From Mesotaenium endlicherianum (Eukaryota > Streptophyta > Zygnematophyceae > Zygnematales > Mesotaeniaceae), in contig WELA01002573.1 of the NCBI GenBank assembly GCA_009602735.1, positions 48,646 to 112,645 on the forward strand: 64,000 bases of DNA, written 5' to 3'. The notes under the pieces were generated by a model that saw only the letters and a list, made by a program, of their open reading frames with translations, was not told the DNA's origin and ran no database searches. Below are positions 55,081-64,000 of the stretch, one piece after another (within the stretch, counting starts at the first letter, position 1; the number at the start of each line of letters is the position of its first letter). The position numbers were made by a program, and so were the translations under genes.

Positions 55081-55348
55081 CATACACGACACTGAGAAGA
55101 GCACTCTTTTCCTCACGGCTCAACTTTTTTCTCTTACTCTCAAGTGTACAATTTACAACAGCTCAACTTCTCTATATTTTCTATTGCTGCTACCTACCAA
55201 CCTCAAACTCATTGGCAGTCCTAGTTACTTAGAACCTGTACATACCTAGCATTGATCGAACTCGATTGACCAGACACACATACATCAACCATCACACGAG
55301 TGAACACACGTGTCACACAAATAGAGCTAGAAATGCTTATTTTCGACA

Positions 55349-55562
55349 TTCTGTTCTCCTTCTCCTTTCTGAGCCTTTCCTGTTCAGCTTGCTTATGTCT
55401 TTCCTCCTCTTCTTGCTTCCTCTTAGCCTCCAGCCGCTGCCGTAGACGCTTTAACTCACAGCCCGGGATTGATGTTGCTTCGATGTCCTCTCAAAATTGA
55501 TCGTTGGCTTTGTGTGCCTTCCTCTTTCTATTGAGGTTGTCCTTCTGCTTGGTCATCCTGCT
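55349..55562 (-). pseudogene. Divergent third ORF, N-terminal part
   Basis: Minus-strand start near 55555 (MTKQKDNLNRKRKAHKAND) followed by a charged coiled coil (ELKRLRQRLEAKRKQEEERHKQAEQE). Continuous with 52545-53730 once the copia solo LTR is skipped. One stop interrupts it. Confidence 0.78.
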
Positions 55563-55922
55563 CGTATATACCACAACTCAATATATGTAGTAAATGTATA
55601 CTTAAAACTTTGATCAAAGAGACATAGTTACACTCCATATTAGTGTTTAACACTAGGTGGCCCGGAGGTCCCCAGGTGGCCCATCTGTCACTTTTTGGCC
55701 CAACTACTTGCCCTCCTGGTTCCTGCTCGGATTTTCTTAATTATAACTTGTTTTGTACAAAATTAGCCTTAAAAGGAGGGCTATGTCACAACGACACTGG
55801 CAATAAATCAATGGGTAAATATTACCAAGTATGACGACGGGGGGGTAAAATTCATAAAGCAGAAATGTCTGTTTCATCGAATAGAAGAGTGCGTAAATGT
55901 CACGAAATCGCTCTTCTTTTTC

Positions 55923-58121
55923 TTGCTCTTGTTGCTGTTTGCCGCCATAAATGACGCTGAAAGTTTGCGCGACGCTCTGTTAGGTGCTAAGATACTTGTT
56001 CCGTGTGTAACCTTTGGTTGTACATGGGCATTTGATAAGTTTGGTGACGAATGTGTGGACATATTCTTAAGCGGAGGTGTGAAGAAGCGGTGTGAAACTA
56101 AGAGGAGCCAATAAGAGGCTTATGTTATTTTGTTTGCTTTTGACAAGACAAAACCGAAGTACACAAAAGCCTTAGTTGACCAAAACCTTAGAGGTGATCT
56201 AGAGAACTTTCAGGAAGTCAAACTCGGTGTTCACAAGCGGAAATCAGGTCCTGCACAGCCTGATTCCCAGCCTGACTCTCAGGAGTTGTTTAGACAGTCA
56301 CAGAGAGCTATTTCAGGCACACAGGACACAGATGACCAGCAGAATACTCCTCCTAGCATGTTAGAGAGTCAAGCAGACAAGAAAGAGAGGAAGGCCACCT
56401 ATAAGCAACAAAATAGTAGCTCCTGCTCATAGAGTTAAGTTCGTTGCACAAGCCAAAGCAGCTAGCAAAAAGGAGAAAGGCAAATCTGTGCAGCTTGACT
56501 TTTATGATGATGATGGAGGTGACAGCTGTGATAGAGACAGTCCTGAGGAGGAGGGCCTGCCAACAGCTGCAACCATGGTGGAGGAGGAGGAGGAGGTAGA
56601 AGACTTGGAGGAGGATGAGCTCTCCAAGTGGGACTGGCAGCCTGCTGACTCTGGAGACACCTATGATGAAGACCTTCTAAAGAGCAATAAGAGTATATAT
56701 CATGGACTTTAGGGCATCACCGACGAGAGATTTCGTGCTCTTTCCTCTTTTGGAATAAACTGCTTGCTCATACCAATTTGGTTCTTTGAGCAACTTGCTG
56801 TAGAGACAAATAGATATGCAGCACAGAGTGGTGATAGAGCTTGGACTCTTGTGAGTTGCACACAGATAGTTGTATTTCATGGCCTGTGCATTGCCATGGG
56901 GCTGCATGCTTTGCCAAGACTCAGCAAATATTGGCAAAAAACAGTCAATGGACCTATTACTCTGCCTTCCTTTGGTAGATTCATCAGCAGAAACCGGTTC
57001 AAAGAAATTAGGCAAAAACTTCCATGTCAAAGACAATAGAAGTAGATCTTGCTTTCCAAAAGACTCCAGAGAATATAAACTCTGGCAGCTGCAGTCCTTC
57101 ACAGACCTTTGTCACCAGACTTGTGCTCAGTACTATAGTCCTGGAGAGGTCTTGACTACAGATGAAAAAACAACACCTATTAGAAACTTGTAACGTCTTA
57201 TCAGAGTCTACAATCCTTCCAAGCTATACAAGTATGGCATGCAAATATTTACAGGTCGTGATGGTATCACGTAATTTTGTATTGCTTTCATCATCTATGA
57301 CAGGATAAAAATTGAAGGACTAAAGACTAAAACAGTATTGGACCTGGTTAGTATGTTGCCACTTGGAAGAGTCTTCAACTTTGTTATTGATAGAGGCTTC
57401 ACCTCTCCTGAATTGTTCTCAATATTAGCAAAGAAAGGACATGGTGTTACAGGCACTATTAAGATTATTAGGAAATACTACCCCACTAACATGGTCATGA
57501 TGAGGCCCAACTTTCACCCACCTGGCTATACTCTAGCTGAATACAATGAGAGCCCTCCCATGATCGCATGTGTGTGGAATGACTCTAAACTATGTGCATT
57601 CCTATCAACAGCCAAAGGGCTGGCTCCTACAACTCAACTTAAGCGTGTGTCCGCAAAGGAGAAAAAGTAAGTGTCAGCTCCAAAAATAATAGAGCATTAT
57701 AACACTTACAAAGATGGAGTAGATCAGTTTGATGCCCTATGCCTAGCTAGAAACTACAATACTGAGGGTGCTAGTGAATAAAAAGTGGTGGCATGGGGCC
57801 TACTGAGGCATATTTGATGGACTTTTTGCTAACGCGTTCATTTTGCGTAAGATGGAGAATCTCGACGCTGACAGATTTGAGATGTACATGGAGGTAATGG
57901 ATGGGATGTGCTACTTCCATCATCCTCATGATGCAGGCTCTAGCAAGGTGATGACTAAAATTACTCCAGCCCATCCTACCGCAGATGCCAGGTGGACCCC
58001 CAGGTACTTCCTTGTGAAGGTCAAGGAAAGGAAGCGATGCGTGGTGTGCAACGCTGGCACTTTTGGACATCGTGCCGACGGCCCAAGAGCTCCCAAGATT
58101 CCATACATGTGTGAGCCTTGA
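55923..58121 (+). pseudogene. piggyBac-like transposase (DDE_Tnp_1_7), broken
   Basis: Spread over several frames. N-terminal part: TFGCTWAFDKFGDEC, then an acidic Asp/Glu tract (about 56490-56690). Core motifs: LIPIWFFEQLAVETNRYA, GLCIAMGLHALPRLSKYW, SRNRFKEIRQKL, the first catalytic region EVLTTDEKTT (about 57148-57177), YNPSKLYKYGMQIF, the second region VIDRGFTSPELFSILAKKG (about 57382-57438; DNxFTS in relatives), MIACVWNDSKLCAFLSTAKG, and the third region IIEHYNTYKDGVDQFD (about 57689-57736). The C terminus has a cysteine-rich CVVCNAGTFGH motif (near 58040-58075), consistent with the zinc-binding tail of the family. Stops and at least three frame changes make it inactive. Confidence 0.82.
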
Positions 58122-58866
58122 AATGTCTATTTGTGTCCCTCTCCATGTTTTCAGAGATACCATATAGAGAGGATCATTGAGCATCTAGATGCAGGAGCTC
58201 GCAAGGAAGTAAGAGCTTAGGACAGCTAATAGATTATGCGCGTGTTTATCGACGATTTTGGCAGATTATATAACATGCCATACCAATTGTATCTGAGCCT
58301 CACAGAAGCTGTAAAATTGTAGCAATAATACCATTAGGGACTTTGAATTACGGCATTTTTTTTCTTTACAAAAAAAACCTAAAAATTGCTTAAGTTTGCA
58401 CCTGATATCATAATATGGGAAGTTATTAAAATATTTATATAATTAAAATATAAAAATAATCACACGTATCTGGGTAATCATGTCATACACTAGTGTGTAG
58501 AATATGAAAGCTTAATACCTTGCATAGAGGTCTGTAAGACATCCTATGTACATGTGAGTTTCAAAACTCTTGTTGGGCCACCCCAAATAGATGGTCCACA
58601 CAAGACCCGGACTTGCCAAGTGCTACAACTGGTAGAGTATTTCTCTTTTGAGTTTGGATTTTTGTACACATACTCATTATGTATACAAGCACCTCTCGCT
58701 AAAATCACAGTATGTAGATTGAAGTGTGGAGAAAGTGGTGACTGCTCAAACTTAGCGCTTTTTTTGATGTTTGTTTTTACAAAATGTTTTCTACATTTTC
58801 GGTCAGAAAAGAAATCCACTTTACAAAAAAAGGTAGGGCCATGAAGAGGGAGATATAACCTTCCAG

Positions 58867-59147
58867 ACGATCGACAGACCGAGCGCGCGTCTAAAATCTC
58901 CTCAACCTCATATTCGTCAGAGTCGCCGTCCCTGACAGCGGGGACCGGTCCCGGTTGGACAGGTAACCGACCTGTGAACAGTGTATCACCTTTGATGTAT
59001 GGTTCCACGAAGGAGACATTAAAGACCGGGTGACCCTTGTATTCGGCTGACATGTTCAGTTTGTAAGCATTCTGACCGACACGACGCACCACCGAATATG
59101 GACCGACCCAGACAGGGCCAAGCTTTTTCTTGACCACACCAGGCCAC
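58867..59147 (-). mobile_element. Alpha chromodomain-region fragment inside the piggyBac-like element
   Basis: 281 bp matching alpha pol 18419-18697 on the minus strand (VVKKKLGPVWVGPYSVV, NMSAEYKGHPVFNVSF, DEYEVEEILDARSV), with no LTR and no target duplication. Both borders are abrupt. It is open over its full length. Confidence 0.85.
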
Positions 59148-59240
59148 TTTTTCACAGACCTATTGATGTACTCTAAACAATTCAAAGTGTGTGAGCAGTT
59201 GTTGGGCTTAAAAAAAAACATTCCGTTGGGCCACCTAGTG

Positions 59241-59905
59241 ACAAGAACGTAGTCATACAGTCATTATGGGTTCACTCTACCTTGTGTAATGAGGGAGCTC
59301 GAGAGATGTTCTTGGAAAGAGACGTTTCTGTGCCTACAGGACTGTGAGTGATTGAATGTATGAGTAGATGTGAGCATATGAGTATCAGTAGTTGATTATG
59401 TAGAGTCCCGTTTCAAACTCCCAAAAAATTGTCACACTCTCTCCAACTTAAGTTAAGGGCTGCCTATCACCAACTGTCACATTTCTGCCACCTAACTAAC
59501 ACCTTCAGTCACTTTTCCCTCCAATTTAAATGGAGACAGGACCTCCTGTCACTTTTCCATGTCAACTGAAATGACAGTTAGGGTGATGTGCCAACTTCTT
59601 AAAGGTGAATTGTTTTAAAGCATCCTTTGCGTCAACCAAGTGGTCCTTAAAGTCCTAAGTGTCTCCAGATGCATCATCGCCCTTCCATCTGACCAGGTAC
59701 TTCATAATAAATTTATATGATCGGCAAATCGAACGTGCTTCCAAAATCCGGTCTACCTCATACTCCTCTGGATCCACATCCCGGACGACTGGTAACGATC
59801 CCGATTGGACAGGTAACCGACCCGTAAACAGTGTGTCACCCTGAATATATGGTTTTAGGAAAGAGACATTAAACATTGGATGACCGTTGCATTTCACTAA
59901 CATGT
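59241..59905 (-). pseudogene. Divergent alpha spacer and chromodomain end
   Basis: Minus-strand remnant that completes the divergent alpha element to the right of the piggyBac insertion: spacer with GTGACAG repeats and two polypurine-like copies (near 59443 and 59520), then chromodomain (EEYEVDRILEARSI, YLVRWKGDDASGDT) and NVSFLKPYIQGDTLFTGRLP. Cut at 59905 by a gamma-like LTR. Confidence 0.8.
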
Positions 59906-60615
59906 TGAAAGGGGGAAGGGTGCGGGGAGTGCGCCCATACACACTCACGCACCCTCACTCGCGAGTGGAAGCGTGCACGAGGACCTTTCCTAGTTGCATA
60001 CACAAGGTGGAGTGGCCTGGTGGTATGCCACCCTTGCAAGAGTTAGAGGGCTACATGAGAGAGGAGTGGAAAGGAACTCACTTTATTAAGAAAAGTCGTG
60101 TACAAGATAAGAAGGTTAGACTAGACTAAGCTCCCTCTACTTCCTTGTGCTTCCCATTTATCCTTTAACTCTAAGTGTCCTCTCTAGCAAAGTATCTCCA
60201 GAACCTTCTCCTATGGCTCCTTCCATGTAGGTGACCTTGCCTAGTTGGACAAGCTAGCACACTCACACGCACACAATCACTCTAGAATATTCTACAACAC
60301 AATCCACTAACTCCTCACGGACTTTCTAGAAATTCCACGATCACTTTGGCACTCTACGTAATTGTACGTACTTTCTGGAACCCTCATGTTTCAATGTCCT
60401 ACTTCCTGGACTCCAACCGAAATTTTCGTCACTGGACCTGTCCTTGTCACTAAATAGAATCTGTGACATTAAAAACTCACTAAAAACTTCCAAAATTCAT
60501 AACTATCTCAATACTTGTCCAAATGACGTGAAATAAAGGCCAAAGTTCTTCTAAAATCACACTCTATGCACATAAAATACTAGAAACAAACAAACTACAC
60601 TTTGATAACCTTACA
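59906..60615 (-). repeat. Gamma-like LTR (3' LTR of a minus-strand element)
   Basis: 710 bp, TGAAAGGGGGAAGG to AACCTTACA, diverged from the gamma LTRs but with the same ends, and followed by a complementary polypurine tract identical to that of gamma (60616-60633). Confidence 0.75.
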
Positions 60616-61332
60616 TCATCCCCCTCCTCAAGATGCGACGTCCTCGGCGCATACTAAACATAAGTGACGTAATATGAGGACTCGAGCTCACATATACGCT
60701 AGAAAAACACATATGCACATATATTATACAAGTTGCAGGTCTTGAACAGGCTCCAGGTTGATACTCATTACTCCAAACTTGCTCCACTTAGTGAAAGCTC
60801 CATCGCATACATTGTCTCCACACATGGCGTCTCCTTACACAAGTGCATCTTCTCTTCAACTCCTTCGTCTTGGAATAGGCCAATATCTTCATAAGGGCTG
60901 TAACATACTCCCTCCATCATTTCCACATAGTCCAAAGCTGGATCCAAGGCATAGTAGTCCGCCAAATCGCCAAAATACTCATTCTTCGCCCCCTTGGACA
61001 AGTGGCAACTCCTCGTCGCGCCATGTGGCTTACTCGTGGTGCTCTTATAATTTTGACCAGATTACATCATGAACCTAAGTCCACTATGTTCCTGAACCTT
61101 CTGGTACCCTTAGCTACCTCTAGCTCTAAGCCATACTCCTTGTAGAGGTATTGCATTCTCTCACTCGTGTGCGTGACTCGTGGTGACCTCTCAAGACGCC
61201 AAGTGGCACCCCCCTGACTTTTTCTGACATTTTTAGCCTGAAAGTTGTGTAATCTACATAATGTTTCCTCTCTGAACTCACTGGTATGCTTTGTTTCTCC
61301 TGATTCCAAGCCTAAGACCATGATACCAGATT
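60616..61332 (-). mobile_element. Short internal region of a gamma-like, probably non-autonomous element
   Basis: Minus strand. It begins near 61332 with TCTGGTATCATGG, resembling the bases after the gamma 5' LTR (TCTGGCATGTAAG), and ends after about 700 bp at the polypurine tract. No protease, RT or integrase motifs. One small open frame (60768-61001, acidic, MSKGAKNEYFGDLADYY start) may be coding. The matching 5' LTR is absent. Confidence 0.5.
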
Positions 61333-61334
61333 GC

Positions 61335-64000
61335 AACTTGCCTCACACATGTGGCTCGCACGGCAGTCCAGCAGACCGCCATGTGGCACTGTCAGGACGC
61401 ACAGTTGCTGCCACCTGTCGCGCTGGGCGCGGTCAGTCTGGTGCGAGGCCGCGTGGGCCAGCTGGTCGAGAACGGGACGCTGAGTCAAGTAGGGGTGCGG
61501 GTCAAAGTAGGCCCGCTGGCGTGCGCGCATGTCTGCAGAAGGTACTGTGCAAACGGAGCGCTCGAAGCTGTCGACCTCCTGCGGGGATCGAACCAGCCGG
61601 CGAGGGGCCAGCTGGACTCGCGGCCGGGGCTGCCCTCGTGGGACGGGCGCGTCCCGGGGCTGCCGAGACTAGACATGAGCCGTGTGCGTGCGGCGGCCGT
61701 AAAGGGGTGACGATTGGGCGGCCTGCTGTTGGTGCGGGCCACCTTGGGAGGAGGTGACCCGGAGGGACCGCGGTTAGCGATGTGGCTGCGAGGGACGTTG
61801 ACGCGCGGAGCTGTAGGGGCCAGCATCACGAAATGCGCCTCGGAAGAAGACTGAGCGTCGTCGCCAGCTGAGAGGGACCGGAAGGGCGGAGTGCGGCGTC
61901 GGTCTCGAGGGTCGTCGTATGGCGGCGTGTCCCCGTGGGTCCGCGTGTCGTCATAAGGAGGTGTGCGGTCCCTGTCGTCGTAGGGCGGCGTGACGGAGCG
62001 GGCGCGCGTCTCGCGGAGGGGAGTCACCTCTCGCGCCTCGCAAAAGGGGTGTGAGCGATCGGGAGCGGCTCGTGTCGCGGAGAGGGGTGGTCTCTCGAGC
62101 GGGTCCGATGGTCGGCCAAGTGCGATGTGCGTAGGTCAGATGGGCGCAGATAGACGGGGTCGTGCGGTGTGGCTCGCGGACGCTGACTCTGGACGTTGGC
62201 TGCTGCATGGAGTGTGTGCCAGCGCTAGAGGAGGCCGCGGCAGCATGGCTCGTCGCAAACAAATGTGCGATGCGGCGGCATTCGTCGCTCGTTGAGCAGT
62301 CGTGTGACACTGGTTGGCTGGGTCCGGCGGCGTCGGTGCGAGCCCTGTTGGGCCAGTTGTGAGTCATGGGCTGGCTGGGTGCGCTGAAGGTGGGCGGACC
62401 AGTAGGTGTGCGCTGCCTGCGTGCCGTAGGCGCAGCTGGCGGGGGCTCCTCGGGTGGCGCCGCGCTGAGGGCCTCGACGGAAGCCTCTGGCAGTCGTTCC
62501 CACTGCGTCTCCTCCTCACTTTTGTGGGACTGGTCGTCGGATCTGCCAGGACAAGCCGCCTGCCGCATGGCCTCGTCTTCGGATGCCGTGGGCCGAGGCC
62601 AGGTCTTGCCGGTCTAATGCGAGGTGGCGTGCGGGGGCGGCTGAGAGTCCATACTGTACTGAATGGCCACGCCAACAGGCACGTCGTGGCGAACGCGGAC
62701 GTCGGTCTTCGCGGACGGTTTGCCTCGAGTGGCCGAGACCCCCCCCTGATGAGTCGTAGGCGCTGCGACTGCACCGCGGGCAAGGGCGGCGGCAGCGATG
62801 GCTGTGCTGGCCGTGGCGAGGGCCTCAGTGGCATCATCCGCCATCTGCCGCATCATCGCGCTGTGGGCAGTGCAGATGCGGATCTGCTCCCTGGCCTGGG
62901 CTGCCAGGACATCCGCCTGCTGCTGCGGCGTGAGATGGAGCTCGGCACTAGGTAGGTCCGGCTCCTCGTCCTGTGACTCGAGCAGGTCCACCCCCACAGA
63001 GATCTCCTTGTCCTCGGGCCCGTCCTTATTGGTCTTGACCACTGGCCGGCCATCGTCCAGCCCCATGAGCCATAAAGAGCGGACACTGCTGGGCGGCGAT
63101 CGACAGTGTCAAGGGGCAAGGATGCGATGCGCGTCCCCCCTGTCCTCCGTTCGGGGCGATAGAAGACGCGCTCTGCCCAATTGTCGGCCGCGGCGCCAAT
63201 GGGAAAGAGCACGTCCTGCCCTAGGAGTACATCGAAGGACTCGAAAGGAGTGACGAGTGCGTGCCGATGGATGGTCGTCTCATCTGCCGTGCCTGGGCGC
63301 AGAGTGAACAATAGCGCCAACCTCGTGCGGCCGGCAACGGTCTCGGACGTACCGGCGGCGGTGTTAATGCGCGTCGGAGAGTCCTCCAAGTCAGCAGAAG
63401 AGAGTCCCTGCTGACGGAAGTAGCGGAGGCTGATGAGGACCGGCTGCGCTCCTGTGTCGAACATGATGCGCTGCGGCACCTGGGTGTTGACGAGCACGAT
63501 CCCCTGCAAATTATCCAAAAACGCGGCGTTAGGAGTGCTGATCATCCTGCGCTCATGCGCAGGGCGCGCGGGCGTGGATCGCACCGCGGTGGCGGCATCG
63601 GCTGTCGGTCTCCTGGCGGCGGTGCGCAGCGTGGCTCTGCGTGACTGGAGCATCAGCTGAGCGGCCTGCCTCGTTGCCTCCATGGAGACGCCGAGCTCTG
63701 CAAAGGAGACCGCCGGCATGCGGTGCAGCGGTAGAGAGATGACCTCCGCGCTGAGCTGTACCGTCGTCATAGGTGAAGCGAGCGCATGAGGCGTCGGCTC
63801 AGCTGAGATCGTGGAGGGATCTAGGATGCAGAAGGAACGGGGCAGCCGCGGTGTCTCCTCTGTCCGGCGTCCTTGATCTGGCCCGACGCGCTTCTGCGGA
63901 ACAACGGGCCGACTGGCCGGTGCGGCGAGCGTGTGCTTGCGGCTCGCGCGCCCGACTGTGGAGCGGTTGCCGAGTGGCTGCGCGCGTGCGCAGCAGGCCA
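61335..64000 (-). other. GC-rich minus-strand retroelement coding block, beta-like protease
   Basis: Base composition changes sharply to GC-rich at about 61340 and stays so to the window end. On the minus strand, long open frames run from beyond 64000 down to about 61480: an aspartic protease, then a long disordered Pro/Arg/Ser-rich region with repeated TPPYDD units (about 61880-61990). No RT or methyltransferase motif is visible in this part. It is probably the gag-protease end of another gypsy element related to beta, with the window ending inside it. Confidence 0.6.
63060..63770 (-). pseudogene. Retropepsin-like protease of the GC-rich element
   Basis: The frame starting at 63770 (MTTVQLSAEVISLPL) contains IMFDTGAQPVLISLRYFRQQGLSSADLEDSP (about 63390-63480) and the second-half motif FDVLLGQDVLFPIGAAADNW (about 63180-63240). 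The beta protease has DAGAQPVILGKRALKALGLTARDLKESP in the same order, so the two are clearly related. The catalytic Asp is intact. A frame change near 63066 separates it from the downstream acidic part (VGVDLLESQDEEPDLPSAEL, HLTPQQQADVLAAQAREQ). That stretch ends at a stop near 62614 but continues in the same frame to 61951. Confidence 0.7.

Larger units (their letters stand above)
53731..55348 (-). mobile_element. Copia solo LTR, itself interrupted
   Basis: 53731-53831 and 55086-55348 together match the 361-bp copia LTR (TGTTAAAATTG start, TTTTCGACA end). Flanks ttttg (53726-53730) and ttctg (55349-55353) are a 5-bp target duplication with one mismatch. Between the two halves lies the delta solo LTR. 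Confidence 0.88.
55651..59240 (+). mobile_element. piggyBac-like DNA transposon
   Basis: Bounded by perfect 13-bp terminal inverted repeats, CACTAGGTGGCCC (55651-55663) and GGGCCACCTAGTG (59228-59240). A TTAA, the piggyBac target, precedes the left end (55647-55650), but the right end is followed by acaa, so the target duplication is not intact. Subterminal copies of the GGTGGCCC motif occur near 55673 and 58574. It encodes a broken transposase on the plus strand and contains a stray alpha fragment. It sits in the leader of the divergent third ORF. Confidence 0.75.

Noticed and set aside
55651-59240. CACTA (En/Spm) transposon on the basis of the CACTA ends
   Set aside because: The encoded transposase has the piggyBac-type motifs, and there is no matching 3-bp target duplication.

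Overview
This window is a transposon-dense stretch of a eukaryotic nuclear genome. Retroelements sit inside retroelements, genuine host-like coding sequence is confined to one island (about 33.9-39.2 kb), and the assembly contains an 18-base N gap and one isolated N. The content (chromodomain Ty3/gypsy elements, a Ty1/copia element, a piggyBac-like DNA transposon, and a gypsy element carrying a cytosine-5 DNA methyltransferase) points to a charophyte green alga, with a Chara-like large genome as my best guess. That is inference: no rRNA, organelle or other marker gene is present. I use working names. Alpha is a chromodomain gypsy family with LTRs of about 720 bp beginning TGTAATGAATC and ending GATTCATTTCA. 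Beta is the methyltransferase-bearing gypsy element. Gamma is a second chromodomain gypsy family with LTRs of about 742 bp. Delta is a longer alpha-related LTR (1249 bp).

Layout. 1-892: unassigned flank with short repeats, a degenerate tRNA-like sequence and a TATA box. 893-2494: minus-strand alpha fragment. About 3.7-22.44 kb: beta, interrupted by a solo alpha LTR (5445-6164) and by a complete alpha element (12843-21614, 5-bp target duplication catgg). 22443-22600: a block repeated in inverted orientation at 51829-51986. 22.6-33.8 kb: a minus-strand alpha element interrupted by a complete gamma element (24297-30171, duplication aatat) and a solo gamma LTR (32893-33634, duplication tgtcg). 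33.9-39.2 kb: two divergent gene-like loci of unknown function. 39.2-39.8 kb: delta LTR piece. 39803-45043: copia element whose gag-pol is one frame broken by only three stops. 45044-51828: alpha copy lacking its 5' end. 52.5-59.9 kb: a divergent minus-strand alpha copy, interrupted by a copia solo LTR that is itself interrupted by a delta solo LTR, and by a piggyBac-like transposon. 59.9-61.3 kb: gamma-like LTR and short internal region. 61.3-64 kb: GC-rich minus-strand sequence with an aspartic protease resembling that of beta.

How the parts work together. Alpha encodes gag, then protease, RT, RNase H, integrase and chromodomain in the -1 frame. The gag-pol overlap has a textbook frameshift signal: heptamer T TTA AAA, 7-nt spacer and a perfect 10-bp stem. 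Alpha also carries a third ORF of about 550 codons between pol and the 3' LTR, found here in four copies. Beta joins gag, protease, C5 methyltransferase, RT, RNase H and integrase, and ends in a PHD finger, so one mobile element would have carried both a DNA-methylation writer and a chromatin reader. All copies here are decayed by stop codons, frameshifts and lost catalytic residues. The most notable items are the beta domain architecture, the alpha frameshift signal and the unidentified alpha third ORF.
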